Origin: Auriscalpium vulgare
Taxonomy: Eukaryota; Basidiomycota; Agaricomycetes; Russulales; Auriscalpiaceae
NCBI GenBank assembly: GCA_019915015.1
Contig: JAHBBC010000013.1
Coordinates: 496,001 to 560,000 of the forward strand
Reading direction: 5' to 3'
DNA length: 64,000 nt
Under the pieces are notes generated by a model. It saw nothing but the letters and a program-made list of their open reading frames with translations, did not search any database and was not told where the DNA came from. Shown in pieces: positions 20,613 to 31,529 of the stretch (the stretch's first letter is position 1; every line of letters starts with the position of its first letter). A program made the position numbers and the translations under genes.

Positions 20613-20829
20613 TGAGCCTAGCGCATCCGATGCCTCGCGCATCGCAACGTCCGCCTCCGTGTTCGAGGCCTCTGTAACCATGAGATCGTTCTGCACAGCA
20701 ACCCCAGAAACGCAACACGGTGAGCGCTTTCAACGCGAAACGAACACATCAGGAAAAACCTATATTCATGTAGTACGTGCGGACCCTACATATGGCTACG
20801 TCGTTGTCCGCGGGTGTTCATAGGAGTGT

Positions 20830-21748
20830 GTAGCCGATACAGTACATAGTGAGGGGCCTGTAGTCTTATGTAGCCGCGGTAGCTATGGGAGGTAGCTCGG
20901 TAGCGCGGCAGAGTAACTCCGCGTGCTCTCGTGCCGGCCGCGTCTTTGTTGATGCCATCATGTGACCTCGTCACTAGTTCAAATACGCGCCCCGACCTTT
21001 CTCTTCCTGCCAGCGCGGTAGCCTCGCCAGAAGCGCGCTCAGCTTGAGCGGGGCGCCGTGCACACTTGTCTCTCTCGTACGCCTTCCTCTTCCTGTCCTC
21101 ACTCCCCCTATATCCCGGCCATCAGGTGCGTCAACTCGAGCAGTCGTGGCTCTGGGCTTCTCCCACTGCCCGGAGCCACCAGTCACGCCTTTTTTGCGCC
21201 GTGCGGGACCCATTCCCACCTCGCACGGACAGTTTCTTCCCTATCGGCCCACAGCTGCAGGCAGCGCGCCGCAGAACTGCTCGCCTTGGCGTGCTCCCAC
21301 TTCTGCGATGCGTTACCAGCAGGCCGCGCGTGCATGACCAGGCACCTTCCTTCAAAGTAACTAACCTTTTCTGCGATGTACAGGCTGCAGCTTGGGAAGG
21401 CAATGGGGCAAGGAGGATGGCATGGTCAGCGCGACTCGTCAAACTCCCTTCGCCATTTGTTGCGGATGTCTTCAAAGTGAGCACCACAGCCTACTCCGAG
21501 CCCTATACTGTCCCTAATTATGCACGGCATGCATCCTCTAGGCCGCGGCCGCTGCACACGCGCGCGCACGCTGCAACGCGATGCCATCCTTCTTGTCCGA
21601 GCGGCATGTCCACACACGGTGCTCCGACGGGGCTGCCTTGCCAATAGGCCGCCCGCACCCTCCCTATGTCTGCCGTCCAGCGCGGCACTCCGTGAAAGTA
21701 TGTAGCCTCGGTGCTTGCAGAGCGCGTTGGATATCACCTGCAAACTCG
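20830..21748. other. Plavaka left interior, no gene recognised
   Basis: This lies between the Plavaka left end and the transposase stop codon. Several overlapping frames on both strands look like composition effects of GC-rich DNA. It would hold the 3' untranslated region of the transposase gene. Confidence 0.4.
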
Positions 21749-24700
21749 TCAGAAGTCAGGACTGAGCGACGAGACGAGCAACACGCACCCGGGCTGCTTG
21801 AGCGGCGTCAGAGCTGACTGGAAGTGTACAAAATCAAGATGGTGGAGGAAGGGGTTCAGGTAGAAGTGGGTTGCTTTCTCGTATACATTCTCCGACGTCA
21901 ATTCTGTCCCTTGAAGGGAACGTGGGTACTTCGGAAATAAATGGCACGATTGTTGGATGTAGTCTATCGGGATGACGGATGCACGACGTCGCCCTCGTCG
22001 CGTTGAGCGCGCTATCTGGTAGAGCCGGAGGTTGGGAACCGGCGAGTTCATTTTCGTAAACCACTCGACGTATGCTAGCGTGCCGTCCCATTTGCCATTG
22101 TGGTAATAATGTGGCAGCTGGAAAATGACGCGGACTTGGCAGACTGATAGTCCTTCGATCGATTGAACGTGGGTTCCCGAAGCTTCAACGGCGAGCGCAA
22201 CGTCGTGGATTGCAGGAGAAGCGCGCTGGCGTCCATGGGCTGGCTGTGTTGGTATAGCGCGAACAGCGTCTTTCACAAGAAGACGCCGAAGAGAGACTTG
22301 TCGTGGTGCCGGAAGGTGGATGGTGAGTCGCTTGAAAATGTCGAAGCGGTCGGTAGGCATAGGTTTCAGTCCAGGTGAGAACGAGGTGCGGTTGGCTTCC
22401 AGGAAAGTCGTCAAACAGTCCAAGAAGTCAACAGCGCCAAAATCGATAGTTATGCGTTCCGCAGTTAGACGCGGAAAAGAAGGGGTCTTCGGAATGATGC
22501 GCCGTATGTGGAAGTCCTCATGGGACACGAGTACACCTTCGGCGACAGTCGTTCCACTTGCGCTTGCGTCCTCCACGTCGTCCTCAACAGCGGTATTATC
22601 GTTGTCCAGTCCGTGCGGCTGCTCTTCACCGTTGATAGTTGCCAGCCACTCCAGGTAGAGCCGAAACCGATGGACAGTGTCGCGTCGTGAGAGCCACACT
22701 GTCATCTGTGCCGTGTAGTCGCGTTTGTTGGAAGCCCGGTACGCATCCTTAGCATAATCAATGTGGAGACGTTCTGAGGCCTCCGTATTGAAGCCAGGTG
22801 CGGCGCCTCTGGAGCGGATGGATGGCGAGTAGTGTGTCATGATATGGATCTTCGGTATGTTGAAGTGAGTCCGGACGCCCTCGTCGACGAAGACGTCCTT
22901 GTACTGATGAAAGTCATTCCAGGCACGGTCCAGGCATGCAAGAGACTCCTCAGTATGCGACTCGAAGTGTGCATAGTAGATGAAGTCCAAGATTCCGCGG
23001 ACCGCACAGATTACGCGCACGTCGACAACGCCCCCCGCGATTACTCCCAGGAAGACCTTCTCCATATTTTTGTACTCTGTTCCCGTCCACTGCGATATCA
23101 CGGAGATTCCTTTCTTGAAGTGTCGGAGGGAAGGATGCTGCGGCATAGCCTTGAAACGTTCGTCAATTTCATCTTCACCTCCGTCGGCCAAGCTAACTGA
23201 CCAGTTGACTAGGTGGTCCTTGAAGACTCCCTTGTGAAGCTGGTGAAGGATATCGGGCGTGAAGCATTCAAAAATGTTACAGTACGGCAAGTCTGCCCAG
23301 AAGGGGTTGACGGCGCGCAGGCCCTCGGCTTTGAACTGAGGTGGGTTTTCGCCCCGAGACTCCTGCGCAAGAGTCGCAAGGGTTGATGTCTGATCGCGCA
23401 GTGTTGAATGGATGGGCTCGCCGCGGTCCTCAGGGGCCACTGTACAGCACGGGCATCGATTCTCCTTGCAACAGGCAACCAAGCACTGTTTGGGATAGTC
23501 GGCCACGTACGCAGCAAGGATGGGGAAGACCTTCCGTATCAAACCATCGGCGCATGTCATCTCCACCCCATTCAGGCCAGCTGCGATGATAGGCTTCAGA
23601 AGAGACCGCATGCAGGTATGAAAGACCCGATAGCCTTCAAGTGAGCGTGTAGAATCACTGAAGCACTCTAGCTTGGACACAGGGATGTAGCCAATGATCA
23701 CAGTGGCCCGTGCGGACGCTTCGCGTCGCTTAGAGGATGATATGTTGCCGACGGTGAGATAGACAGGCCACGCTGACTTATCGCCGCTGAAGACAGAGAG
23801 CTGTGTCTTGTCCGACGACAGGATGACCGGTGCAATTGTTGCGCCTAATGGTAACTTATCCTGCACAATTAACTCAGTTTCACAATGCTCATGTTCGACA
23901 GCACAGTTCGGGCGCCTCACCTGCGTTGTATGCCACCAATCCGCCGACCACATCTCCTCAAACACCCGTCGCTCCTTCCGCATATCCTCATAGATCTTCG
24001 CAGGTGCGTAATGCATGTGTTCTTGAAATGCGGGATTGCCCATGAGTTCTTGAATGCACTCAACGGGATTACGCTTCCACAGTTCGATCTCCTCCGTTGC
24101 CCGTTGCCCGTCCTTCGCTATGCGACCCCCTTCGACCAGAAACGTCTCGCATGTCCATGATGGGCCACGAGGCAGGGCGTCAATCTTCTTCAGAAAGGCG
24201 CGGTTATTATGAAACGACAGGTCGATACCATCCCGTATCTGACGTTCTATCAGCAAACGGCGTCACTGCGGCTTCATGAAAGGTGAGCGCACCTTCTGCA
24301 GCCCTAGGAACTCATCCGTCTCCTTTTGACCTAGCGTCTTGATCATCCACGCTGCCATATTCCACTCCGCTTCATCACTAAAGGGCCCCCATGTATCCGT
24401 GCCAGCGTCTTTTTGCTGCCGACGCAGCGCCTCAAATGCTGTCTCGCCACTTCCCAGCACAGCGCCAGCGAGCCTAGGGTGATCTTGAATGAACCGTGGC
24501 CTCCAAGTATCATGGTAGGGCAATTGCTCGCCGTTGTGGGTCCGCGCGCGCTTTTCGGCAGGTTCCTCGTCGAGAGGAGCGCTTGCTCCCGGCTGGTACG
24601 GTGGGGGAGTCGGAGAAGGTGAGAGGTCATCATTGACATAGGGGTCGGAAGCGTCTGACTCCTGTCTTGAAGGGCCAGGAGCGAAGACGCTCAATGTGCT

Positions 24701-24820
24701 CAAGAGCTCGTCCAGTTTGCGGCGACATGCAGGGCGGTGCGATATATGGTTACGGAGTGATGCCTCCGAGGCGAAGGATTTGGGGCATGACTCGCAGGAG
24801 TAAGGTGTGCTTTTTGACAT
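21749..24820 (-). CDS. Plavaka-type DDE transposase, intact, 1005 aa
   Basis: Two exons (24820-24293 and 24238-21749) join in frame to 1005 codons plus stop. Reading without the 54-nt intron (GTGCGC donor, CTGAT branch, CAG acceptor) would hit an apparent stop. The start at 24820 (MSKSTPYSCESCPKSF) gives an N-terminal C2H2 zinc finger (C9, C12, H25, H28). The transposase core follows: KKIDALPRGPSW, VECIQELMGNPAF, the first catalytic Asp in VILSSDKTQL (about 319), WPVYLTVGNI, a Cys cluster (CCKENRCPCC), Asp in FTPDILHQLHKG (about 505), and Glu in NTEASERLHIDYAKD (about 662). It should excise and insert the surrounding element. A dead relative's fragment lies at 4050-4780. Confidence 0.9.
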
Positions 24821-25055
24821 GTCTGGTGTTGGGGTTGACCGTTGACCTAGCTGCGAGTTCGGTGCTATCACACGAGGCTATCTGCCGCGGCGGCATCCGG
24901 TGCCCAAATTTCCAACGCCGTGTTGATCCTGACAAACTCAACCAAAGTCAAAGTCTTGCCTCATATATTCTGGTGTGTCGCCATCAACCACCACCCTCTC
25001 TGCCCTTCTCTGTCCCTCGCATTCTGATTAAACTCACTCCCAATCAACCCGTCCC
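24821..25055. promoter_or_regulatory. Divergent promoter between transposase and DUF6532 gene
   Basis: These 235 bp separate two start codons facing away from each other, so the region must serve both genes. TATATTCTGG at about 24964 and pyrimidine-rich runs (CCACCCTCTCTGCCC) precede the plus-strand start. No clean TATA box is seen for the transposase. Confidence 0.6.
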
Positions 25056-28000
25056 ATGGGCAAACGCAAGACCTCCAAGGAGAAGCACGCCACCGAGAGC
25101 GACAACTCTGATGACGCCGAGGCACTGCCAGTGGAGTCCACAACTGCCACTCACCGACCTCGCAAACGCACGAAGAAGGTGCAAGAGAAAGGTACAGTGC
25201 TTCACTATGTCTACAACAGCCTGAGATGTAACTGATGTGTCCCCCCGAGATGCCGACGAGAAGGAGAAAAAGGTCCAGGCACTTGCAAGCGCGATCAAAA
25301 GGCGAGAGCGCCTCGATAAACGTGTGGTTTGGAGCTCATATATTGCTAGAGTGCCTCGCTGAATACATTTCAGAGCAACGCGATGCTCCATATGACGAAA
25401 GCGAGGAGGATTACAGAAAGCGAAAGGAGAAGATCATCAAAGTCCGGCAGCAAGAAGACACGCTGAGAGGTACGCATACTCGAGAGGTATATAGTGTTGT
25501 ATGCTAACATTTTCTGCGTGCCAGAGCAGCTTGGCCTTGCAAAGAAAGCAACCCAGTCTTCGGAGAATGAGCTCGAGAGTGAAGACGAAGGCGAAGACGA
25601 TGGCAACGGAGGGCTCATGTACCTTCCTAGCAAGAATATCCAATTCATTTCGTCGGTAAGCCGTTGTTTTGATCATACTGTTCTACTTATTGCTGATCAC
25701 GATATACTTGAGGCGCGATCATTGTCAGATGACCATGCTCATCGTGTCAGCAACAGCGCCACGCCCCGCCGTGACGAGGAACATACGTCGCATGCCAACA
25801 AAGCTCGCCGCAACAACACCGGAGCTCCGCAAGACGACAACATCGGAGACCCACGACGCAGCGACAATAATGAGCAGCGACGCAACGACAACCTTAGCCC
25901 GCAACATGACGACACTCGCCACCTTGCCCCACGCTATGACGCCCAGCAGCTATTCCATCACGAAGATGAGGGTGCGACATACGATGACGGCCCTAAACCG
26001 CACTATGAAGACCAAGACATCCTGCATCGCGAAGATGAGCATGCCCACGCCCTGCAGCATGACAACACCGCACACTACGATGGCCATAGCCCGCGTTATG
26101 AAGACCGAAATATCCTGCGTCGCGAGGACAATCGTGCCCGCGTCCTGCAGCACCCTGATCGTAGCCAACCTCGACCTCAACATGTGCATGAAGCACTCAG
26201 CTCGATAACCAACACGCCTGCGACAGGGCCAGTGCCAAGGGTAGCTACTGCTGTATTCATCAACGTAGCGGCTAACTGGATTGTTCCCCCCACCAGGTTT
26301 CCAACATGATGACTCCACGCACGCCTGCCCGGGCGAGCCAGGTGCCTGAGAGCGAGAACAACAGGCCCAGCACTACTGCTGCCGTACCTGCCGAAGCCGT
26401 CATGGCTTTGGAGCCCCCATTCCGTGACGGTAAGACTCCATCCGGGCGACCTAAGGCTCATGACTTTTCCGATGAGGTGCTTGTCATCATCATGGCTGCC
26501 ATTCGCCAATATGAGGCGCGCATCTGCACGCAAAATGCCTTTCCTAGCCAAGAACAGCAGGCTCGATGGGTGCAAGAGGCATGGTCATCTGCATTAGCAG
26601 CTCGTTCCCTCAACTACAAGCTTTCTGAGCGCATCAAACTCGTTGTAAGTTTGTCTAGCTCGTGCATCGACATATTACCCTGACGTCGTATGGCACCATA
26701 CTTAGATCAAAGGCGGCGGCTCTCATGCATGTGGGCAACTCAAAGAAAGGGCACGAGGACACGTTTCTCGTGTGTACGGCTTCATCGAGAACACCGGACG
26801 AGACTCCGACAAGGCGAAGAACCGCGAGCGGCTCACAGCCCTGTCAAAAGACTTTGCATTCATGTTCAAGGTACGCGCTGAGCTCGTCATGCGCGCATCA
26901 CCGTATTAACCCTTCTCTCATGCGTTGACAAGCCCCGTCCCGCGCTGGGAGGGGATCTCGACTGTCTTTTCGCATTTTCGACCAAGTCCTCGGTCACGTG
27001 ACCTCGGCCTTCCTGCGCCACGATCGGAACGCCCCGCCGACTCTCACGCTGCTCGCACCACGCGCCCCCAGTCGCCACACGCTCGCCAGCACAGCATTTC
27101 CCACGCCCGTCACGACGCATCAGATTTCCATCAGACTCGCACAGCCTGGTCGCGCGACAGCCACGCTCGGCGCTACGCAGCTCCGGAGCTCTCACGCCAT
27201 CCGAGTACCGCCTCAGTCGCCCATTGTCCGCTCGCCCATTGTCCGCCCTACGATTCCGACTACCCCGACGTCCTCCGACTCAGCGCTACCGACTCGCCCG
27301 CTTCTCTCCGATGCGCACTAGCGCCTTACGACCCGCGCTACGCCCCCGCAGTCACGACGCGACTTGCGAACGACACGTGACCCAGTCGCGACCGCGTCGA
27401 GAGTGGTGCACTCCGAACGTTCGCAATCGGAAGACGCAGCCTCGTGCCCACATCATCGGACCACCGCTATCGCGCTCGATATGGCGCGCATTGTCCGTTC
27501 CCGCGCTCCCCGACGCTGTTTCCCACAGTCGACGACAGAGAGGATCGTTTCCCGCGCCGCCTCCTTTGTCCTTTGACAGCGCTGATCGCTCGCTCGACAC
27601 CGTTCCCCGCCTCGCTCCTCGTCGTCTGACCGGCGCATGACCTCTACTCATTGTTCGTATTATTTCATATGACGCCGCTATCTTGTTTTCTTTGTCTTTT
27701 CCGATGTCTCCGTACTTACTCGATCGGACACGCACTGTACTCGTCGCAACGTATAAATAGTCGTCGGATACTCTGCGAAATGCAAGTTACGTTCCCCCCT
27801 CATCGCTCCGAGCACAAGTCGTGCACTCTCGCCCTCGTCGTATCGTATAGCGGTCAACATCGGTTGACTGCTCTCGCGCCTCAGCCTCAGTCGTCGCCTT
27901 AGCCTTTGTTCTCGCTTCCCGTCTTATCGCCCTCATCTTGTTCCATCGTTGTTGCCCCTTTGCCCGAGTCCTCAATCGCAGTCGCGTCGCAGCCTTCCGA

Positions 28001-28835
28001 CGTCGTACGTCGAAGTCTTGCTTTCCGATCGGTCGGAGAGTCGATCGATCGCCTCGTCGCTGCTGCGCTCTCGATCGGATCGCTGTACGATTTATCGGAG
28101 ACGGTCGTCGCTTACTCCGGGACTCCTGACGCTCGCTCGCACACACACCGACATCTCTGCAGCGCTCTAGGGATTGGTGCTACGTTACGCATTCCGCCCT
28201 ACTACCTGGTTGTGTCCATCAGCATTCGCAGGACCCGGATACACTAACCGGATTTGCGGAGAACAAGATCCTGGGGGCAGTCATACGCGATGGCTGGTTC
28301 CGCGACAGCCGCGATGCTGGCGTCATCCAGCCTGAATACTTCAACCCGATACCGGCCGAGACGATTGCCTTGGTGTTCACTGTAGTACGTGCTCCTTGAT
28401 GTCGTCTCATGTAGTACTGATATGTTGTTCACAGGCCAAGTTCTGCCTCCAGGAGTGGGAGTCCGGTACACTCTCGAAGGGCTCGTTCACGGAAAAGGAC
28501 AACAAAGCAACATATGCAACAATTCTTCAAGAGATCAAGGACTGGTGCCAAGGCAACGAGCAATTCCTCAAGAATATGGGCAAGCGGCTGTACAAGAAAG
28601 CTCGGTGAGTGGATTTTCACGCACTTCAACGCACTTCTTGTACGACACCTAATTGCCCGTTATCAGTCTGGCCTCAGGTGCATCCCCTCTCGATGATGGC
28701 GTTCCAAACACTGCAATGTCCGCATCAACCAAGGAGAAGGCGCGACGCGCACTGAATGGGCGTACCGGCGATACCGACAGCGAAGCTGAAGTTGAGAATG
28801 ACGGCAACAGAGATGGCGGTGGCGAGATCGAGTGA
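25056..28835 (+). CDS. DUF6532-domain protein, ten exons, 655 aa
   Basis: Exons: 25056-25191, 25250-25321, 25374-25469, 25525-25655, 25713-26240, 26297-26644, 26706-26870, 28232-28384, 28435-28604, 28667-28835; they sum to 656 codons including stop. The N-terminus is basic (MGKRKTSKEKH, then KRTKK), probably nuclear. Residues about 160-300 are His/Asp/Arg-rich with an approximate 32-residue repeat (ILHREDEHAHALQHDN, then ILRREDNRARVLQHPD). The C-terminal half is the basidiomycete DUF6532 domain: DEVLVIIMAAIRQYEARI, IKGGGSHACGQLKERARGHV, YGF, then DPDTLTGFAENKILGAVI, PAETIALVF and KFCLQEWESG. Function is unknown. It sits inside the Plavaka element, divergent from the transposase, so it is transposon-borne. 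Intron 7 is 1361 nt, far longer than the others (51-66 nt). Confidence 0.82.
26926..28221. mobile_element. Candidate solo LTR or similar insertion in intron 7 of the DUF6532 gene
   Basis: Every other intron of this gene is under 70 nt, but this one is 1361 nt. The extra DNA can be bounded as TGACAAGC...CCATCA, with similar 4-mers outside (GCGT and GCAT). It contains a good TATA box (TATAAATA at 27752) about two thirds along, as a solo LTR would, and no ORF of known type. The boundaries are tentative; the host gene's frame resumes correctly after it. Confidence 0.35.
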
Positions 28836-29161
28836 AATATTATTGGGTATTGTAAATCCTGTCCTCGTATCCCTCATAAGCTATATCATATATTTGAGTC
28901 AATGCTGGTAGCCTGAAAAGCGCGCGCGGTTGCTGGTACCAGCAGCTGAGGATGGTAGTATATATCTCTGATGAACTCTGTAGCACTATGTAGTACACCT
29001 ATGTAGCCCTCACGGATGCTACGTGGTGCTACAGGACACATGCTGTGAGCTATGCGGTGCTACAGAGGTTGCATGCGGCGCTACTGAGTCTCAATAGACA
29101 GGGAGCCGTCTACCATGCGACGGCCGCTATGTCACCTACAGAGCGACACGTAGACGGGCCG
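28836..29161. other. Plavaka right interior, non-coding
   Basis: DNA between the DUF6532 stop and the Plavaka right end. It carries clustered TGTAGC/GCTACA motifs (28970-29100) that mirror those near the left end. No gene is seen. Confidence 0.45.
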
Positions 29162-29174
29162 CTTTTTCCTGATG

Positions 29175-29690
29175 CACGGAAGGTACGCACATTGCTCATC
29201 TTGTGGCTTCGTGACGACGTAGCAGAGGTACATGACAGGGCTGGCGTTGATGTTGCGGCGTAAGCAACTTGTCTTGTCTTGAAGCCTTCGCGGCGCGCTG
29301 ATGGTCTCGGCCGTTGTTCGTGCGATCAGCGTCGAGTAGCAGCGGTCGCGGCAGAGAGCACAGCGCTCGTCGAGCGCATCGCCCGACTCCGACGTCAGCA
29401 TCGGCCACAAGTACACGGCGAGGGCGTACTTCCAGAGACGACGGTGACTTGTGGGCCGCTTCGTGGCATTGTGGCATAGAATGCCGAGACATTGAGTAGG
29501 TCACGCAAGGGCGAATGTGAGGATGGAGGCGAGATTCGAGAATGAAGTTTGTCTTCTTGGACGTGCAGTTCTAATACTACGGGAAAATGAGCAAGACTCT
29601 GCACAAATTGAGGTACAGACTCACCATGCCGCAGCTTCTCGAGCGCACGCTGCACGGTCCCTACAATCCAAATTTGCGGTTATGACAAAA
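29175..29690 (-). repeat. Conserved KDZ-element segment (copy 1)
   Basis: Nearly the same sequence, inverted, occurs at 54140-54665 inside the 24.4-kb KDZ element, where it directly adjoins the left-arm sequence. A shared open frame reads MYLWPMLTSESGDALDERCA followed by CRDRCYSTLIARTTAETIS. I do not recognise a family. It may be an exon of a small element gene or conserved non-coding DNA. Confidence 0.6.
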
Positions 29691-29695
29691 TATCA

Positions 29696-29778
29696 GTGAG
29701 ATCGGGGGTCAAACCCCGAGCTTCTGTATACAAGACGATAAGGAATGTGTATGCGTAACCACTTAACTACAAGGACTT
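29696..29778 (-). repeat. tRNA-like sequence (perfect A box)
   Basis: On the minus strand it holds TAGTTAAGTGG (matches the A-box consensus) and GGGTTTGACCC (B box, one mismatch), with a T-arm-like stem. The acceptor ends do not pair. It is probably a tRNA-derived SINE head or relic. Confidence 0.6.
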
Positions 29779-30070
29779 TATGTTACCCTCGAGGAGGGCA
29801 GTATATGTACATATGTTCTCCTCAGTTTACTAAACCATTGCTATTATTGTGAACCCGGCTTCCGTTCTTTGCAGCAGCTATCTGCCAACAAAGAGTGCTC
29901 CATCAATATCAATCCAACATAGAATACTTTGTAGCTGTGCTAGACCTGCTGGTGCAGCAACTGGCAGATCAGGTGATAGCATGCACGACTTGGACAATTT
30001 TCAAGAAATTGTTGTATACGGACCGTAAATACTGAATATATTCTATGCGTTCTACAAAGTAGTATCTGCT

Positions 30071-30150
30071 CTGTGCCGAAGTGGTTATGCTTAGCGATAG
30101 AATATGAGATTCATATTTCTCGTGCTCTTGGTTCGATTCCCGCTTGTTGT
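30071..30150 (+). repeat. tRNA-like sequence pointing to the right end of the KDZ derivative
   Basis: Plus strand: TGCCGAAGTGG (A box, one mismatch) and GGTTCGATTCCC (perfect B box). The T stem pairs only partly and no acceptor stem forms. It occupies the same relative place as the tRNA-like units in the other three arms. Confidence 0.6.
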
Positions 30151-30179
30151 CTTATTTTGATGACTCGTTCAATGCCTAT

Positions 30180-30262
30180 TGCATTGTGCACGACCAATGC
30201 ATTTGGCACGACCAACGCATCTGGCACGACCAATGCATTTGGCATGACCAATGCATTCGCAT
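30180..30262. repeat. ATGCAT minisatellite (18-bp unit), right arm of the KDZ derivative
   Basis: About four copies of AATGCATTTGGCACGACC. Next to it, toward the terminus, lies the conserved motif TTGACACAAACCAAATACAT (inverted here). Confidence 0.82.
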
Positions 30263-30370
30263 GTACGCAGCTATCATGTACGACCACTGACTGCGCTCAG
30301 ACACAGGGCCGAATGTATTTGGTTTGTGTCAATTGACACGCCAAATGTATTCCGCCAACTGAAGTCCCTC

Positions 30371-31031
30371 GCGTGTTGTGAGTGCAGCTTGTCCTCTACC
30401 CCGGGACCGCCTCATCGCTCACCTCGTATACTACAGCTTCCACGCTGCAAAACATGGACCAAGGAAGTCTGCGTAGATCAGTATGATGCAAGAGACTGCG
30501 GGGCCGCGATGCAGTTCTGCTTGGCCGAGCTTTATCAGCCGTTTTTCATCAAAGGTGACACCGCTCGACGCTGCAAGTATTGCGCACGGCCTATCTGACG
30601 GTGGATCATGTACAGGCCGCAACCCGTACGACATCACCTTAGACTGCGAGGACGACAATGGGCTCTGCTATCCCGTCATTAAGTGCGTCTTGTAACTACA
30701 CCGGCACTTCGACTTGCTGACCATATCTCAGCAACATAACCGAGTACCTCAATCGCCTGGACGTGCGCGCCACGCTTGGCGTTGACCCCGCCGTAGGGAC
30801 GTTCGCCGCATGCTCCCACTCTATTGAATCTGCGTTCGCTCAGACAGGCGATATTATGCAGGATAGTATCGCTTATGTCGCAGCACTGCTCGAGCGCGGC
30901 GTTGCGGTACTGGTCTACGTCGGCGCGCACGACTGGCTGTGCAACTGGGTCGGCAACGAGCGCTTCACGCTCGACATGGAGTGGAGTGGGCAGTCAGAGT
31001 TTGGGCAGCAGCCGTTGAGGGTGTGGACATT
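30371..31031 (+). pseudogene. S10 carboxypeptidase pseudogene, piece 2 (intron 7 to exon 10)
   Basis: Continues piece 1. Intron 7 with its GTGAGT donor, exon 8 ([18 protein letters not shown]), exon 9 ([20 protein letters not shown]) and most of exon 10 are all open and spliced as in the intact gene at 56410-58459. The catalytic-Asp motif is present (HDWLCNWVGNERF). Exon 10 is cut at ...VWT by the large KDZ element at 31032. No frameshift or stop occurs within the piece, so the gene decayed little before or after the insertions. Confidence 0.9.
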
Positions 31032-31185
31032 GAGGGACTTCAGTTGGCGGAATACATTTGGCGTGTCAATTGACACAAACCAAATACATTCGGCCCTGTG
31101 TCTGAGCGCAGTCAGTCGTCGTACATGACAGCTGCGTACGGGCGCGATGCATTGGTTATGGCCAAATGCATTGGACCATGCGCAA

Positions 31186-31375
31186 TGCATGCGTCCCGCC
31201 AAATGCATTCGTCCGACCAAATGCATTCGTCCGACCAGATGCATTCGTCCGACCAGATGCATTCGTCCGACCAGATGCATTCGTCCGACCAGATGCATTC
31301 GTCCGACCAAATGCATTCGTCCGACCAGATGCATTCGTCCTGCCAAATGCATTCGTCCTGCCAAATGCCTTCGCC
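31186..31375. repeat. ATGCAT minisatellite (18-bp unit), left arm of the KDZ transposon
   Basis: About ten copies of AAATGCATTCGTCCGACC and close variants. Because 18 is a multiple of three, long repetitive frames occur on both strands; they are not genes. Confidence 0.9.
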
Positions 31376-31440
31376 CGCCAAATATATTCGTCTGCCAAAT
31401 ACATTTGTCGTGCACATACAATCTAGCAGAGTCAAAATAT

Positions 31441-31514
31441 AGTCTCCTGCGTCCGAATCGAACCCACGGGTTCGCGTGCACGCGTTAAGAAACACTTACC
31501 ACTAGACTATCTCA
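31441..31514 (-). repeat. tRNA-like sequence pointing to the left end of the KDZ transposon
   Basis: Minus strand: TAGTCTAGTGG (perfect A box) and GGGTTCGATTCGG (contains a perfect B box). A GCGTGCACGC palindrome sits where a variable arm would be. The acceptor stem is not formed, so it is not a functional tRNA gene. Confidence 0.65.
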
Positions 31515-31529
31515 CTGATGCAATGGCTG

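Larger units (their letters stand above)
20747..29174. mobile_element. Plavaka-type DNA transposon, 8.43 kb, carrying a DUF6532 gene
   Basis: The ends CATCAGGAAAAAC (20747-20759) and CTTTTTCCTGATG (29162-29174) are inverted repeats. The flanking CA on both sides is a 2-bp duplication: the other KDZ element reads straight across the site (GAACACGGAAGG), which fixes the boundaries. Inside are two divergent genes, an intact Plavaka transposase (minus) and an intact DUF6532 gene (plus). Regions near both ends (20820-20930 and 28970-29100) are rich in TGTAGC and CTACAT motifs in opposite orientation, as expected of subterminal transposase-binding arms. Confidence 0.75.
20101..30370. mobile_element. 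KDZ-family deletion derivative (about 1.84 kb) split by a nested Plavaka element
   Basis: The left end (20101, TAGATATTCAGTTGGCG) and the right end read inward from 30370 (GAGGGACTTCAGTTGGCG) share the core TTCAGTTGGCG(C/G)AAT(G/A)CATT. The same two ends bound the 24.4-kb KDZ transposon at 31032-55472. Flanking 8-mers ACGTGTTG (20093-20100) and GCGTGTTG (30371-30378) fit a target duplication with one change. They lie at the exon 7/intron 7 border of the carboxypeptidase pseudogene. Without the nested Plavaka element (20747-29174) the insertion is about 1842 bp and has no transposase. It retains the left arm plus a segment (29175-29690) contiguous with it in the large element, so it is an internal-deletion derivative. 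Confidence 0.78.

Noticed and set aside
24239..24292. Apparent nonsense codon splitting the Plavaka transposase
   Set aside because: A 54-nt intron with good donor, branch and acceptor removes it and restores the family motif order (LGLQK-IRDGIDLSF).
20101..30370. Plavaka transposase as the enzyme that moved the whole 10.3-kb insertion
   Set aside because: The outer ends match those of the KDZ transposon, and the Plavaka gene has its own inner ends at 20747 and 29174.
31098..31495. Long repetitive open frames on both strands
   Set aside because: They arise because the 18-bp repeat is a multiple of three. Every frame stays open; no start context, splice sites or family match.
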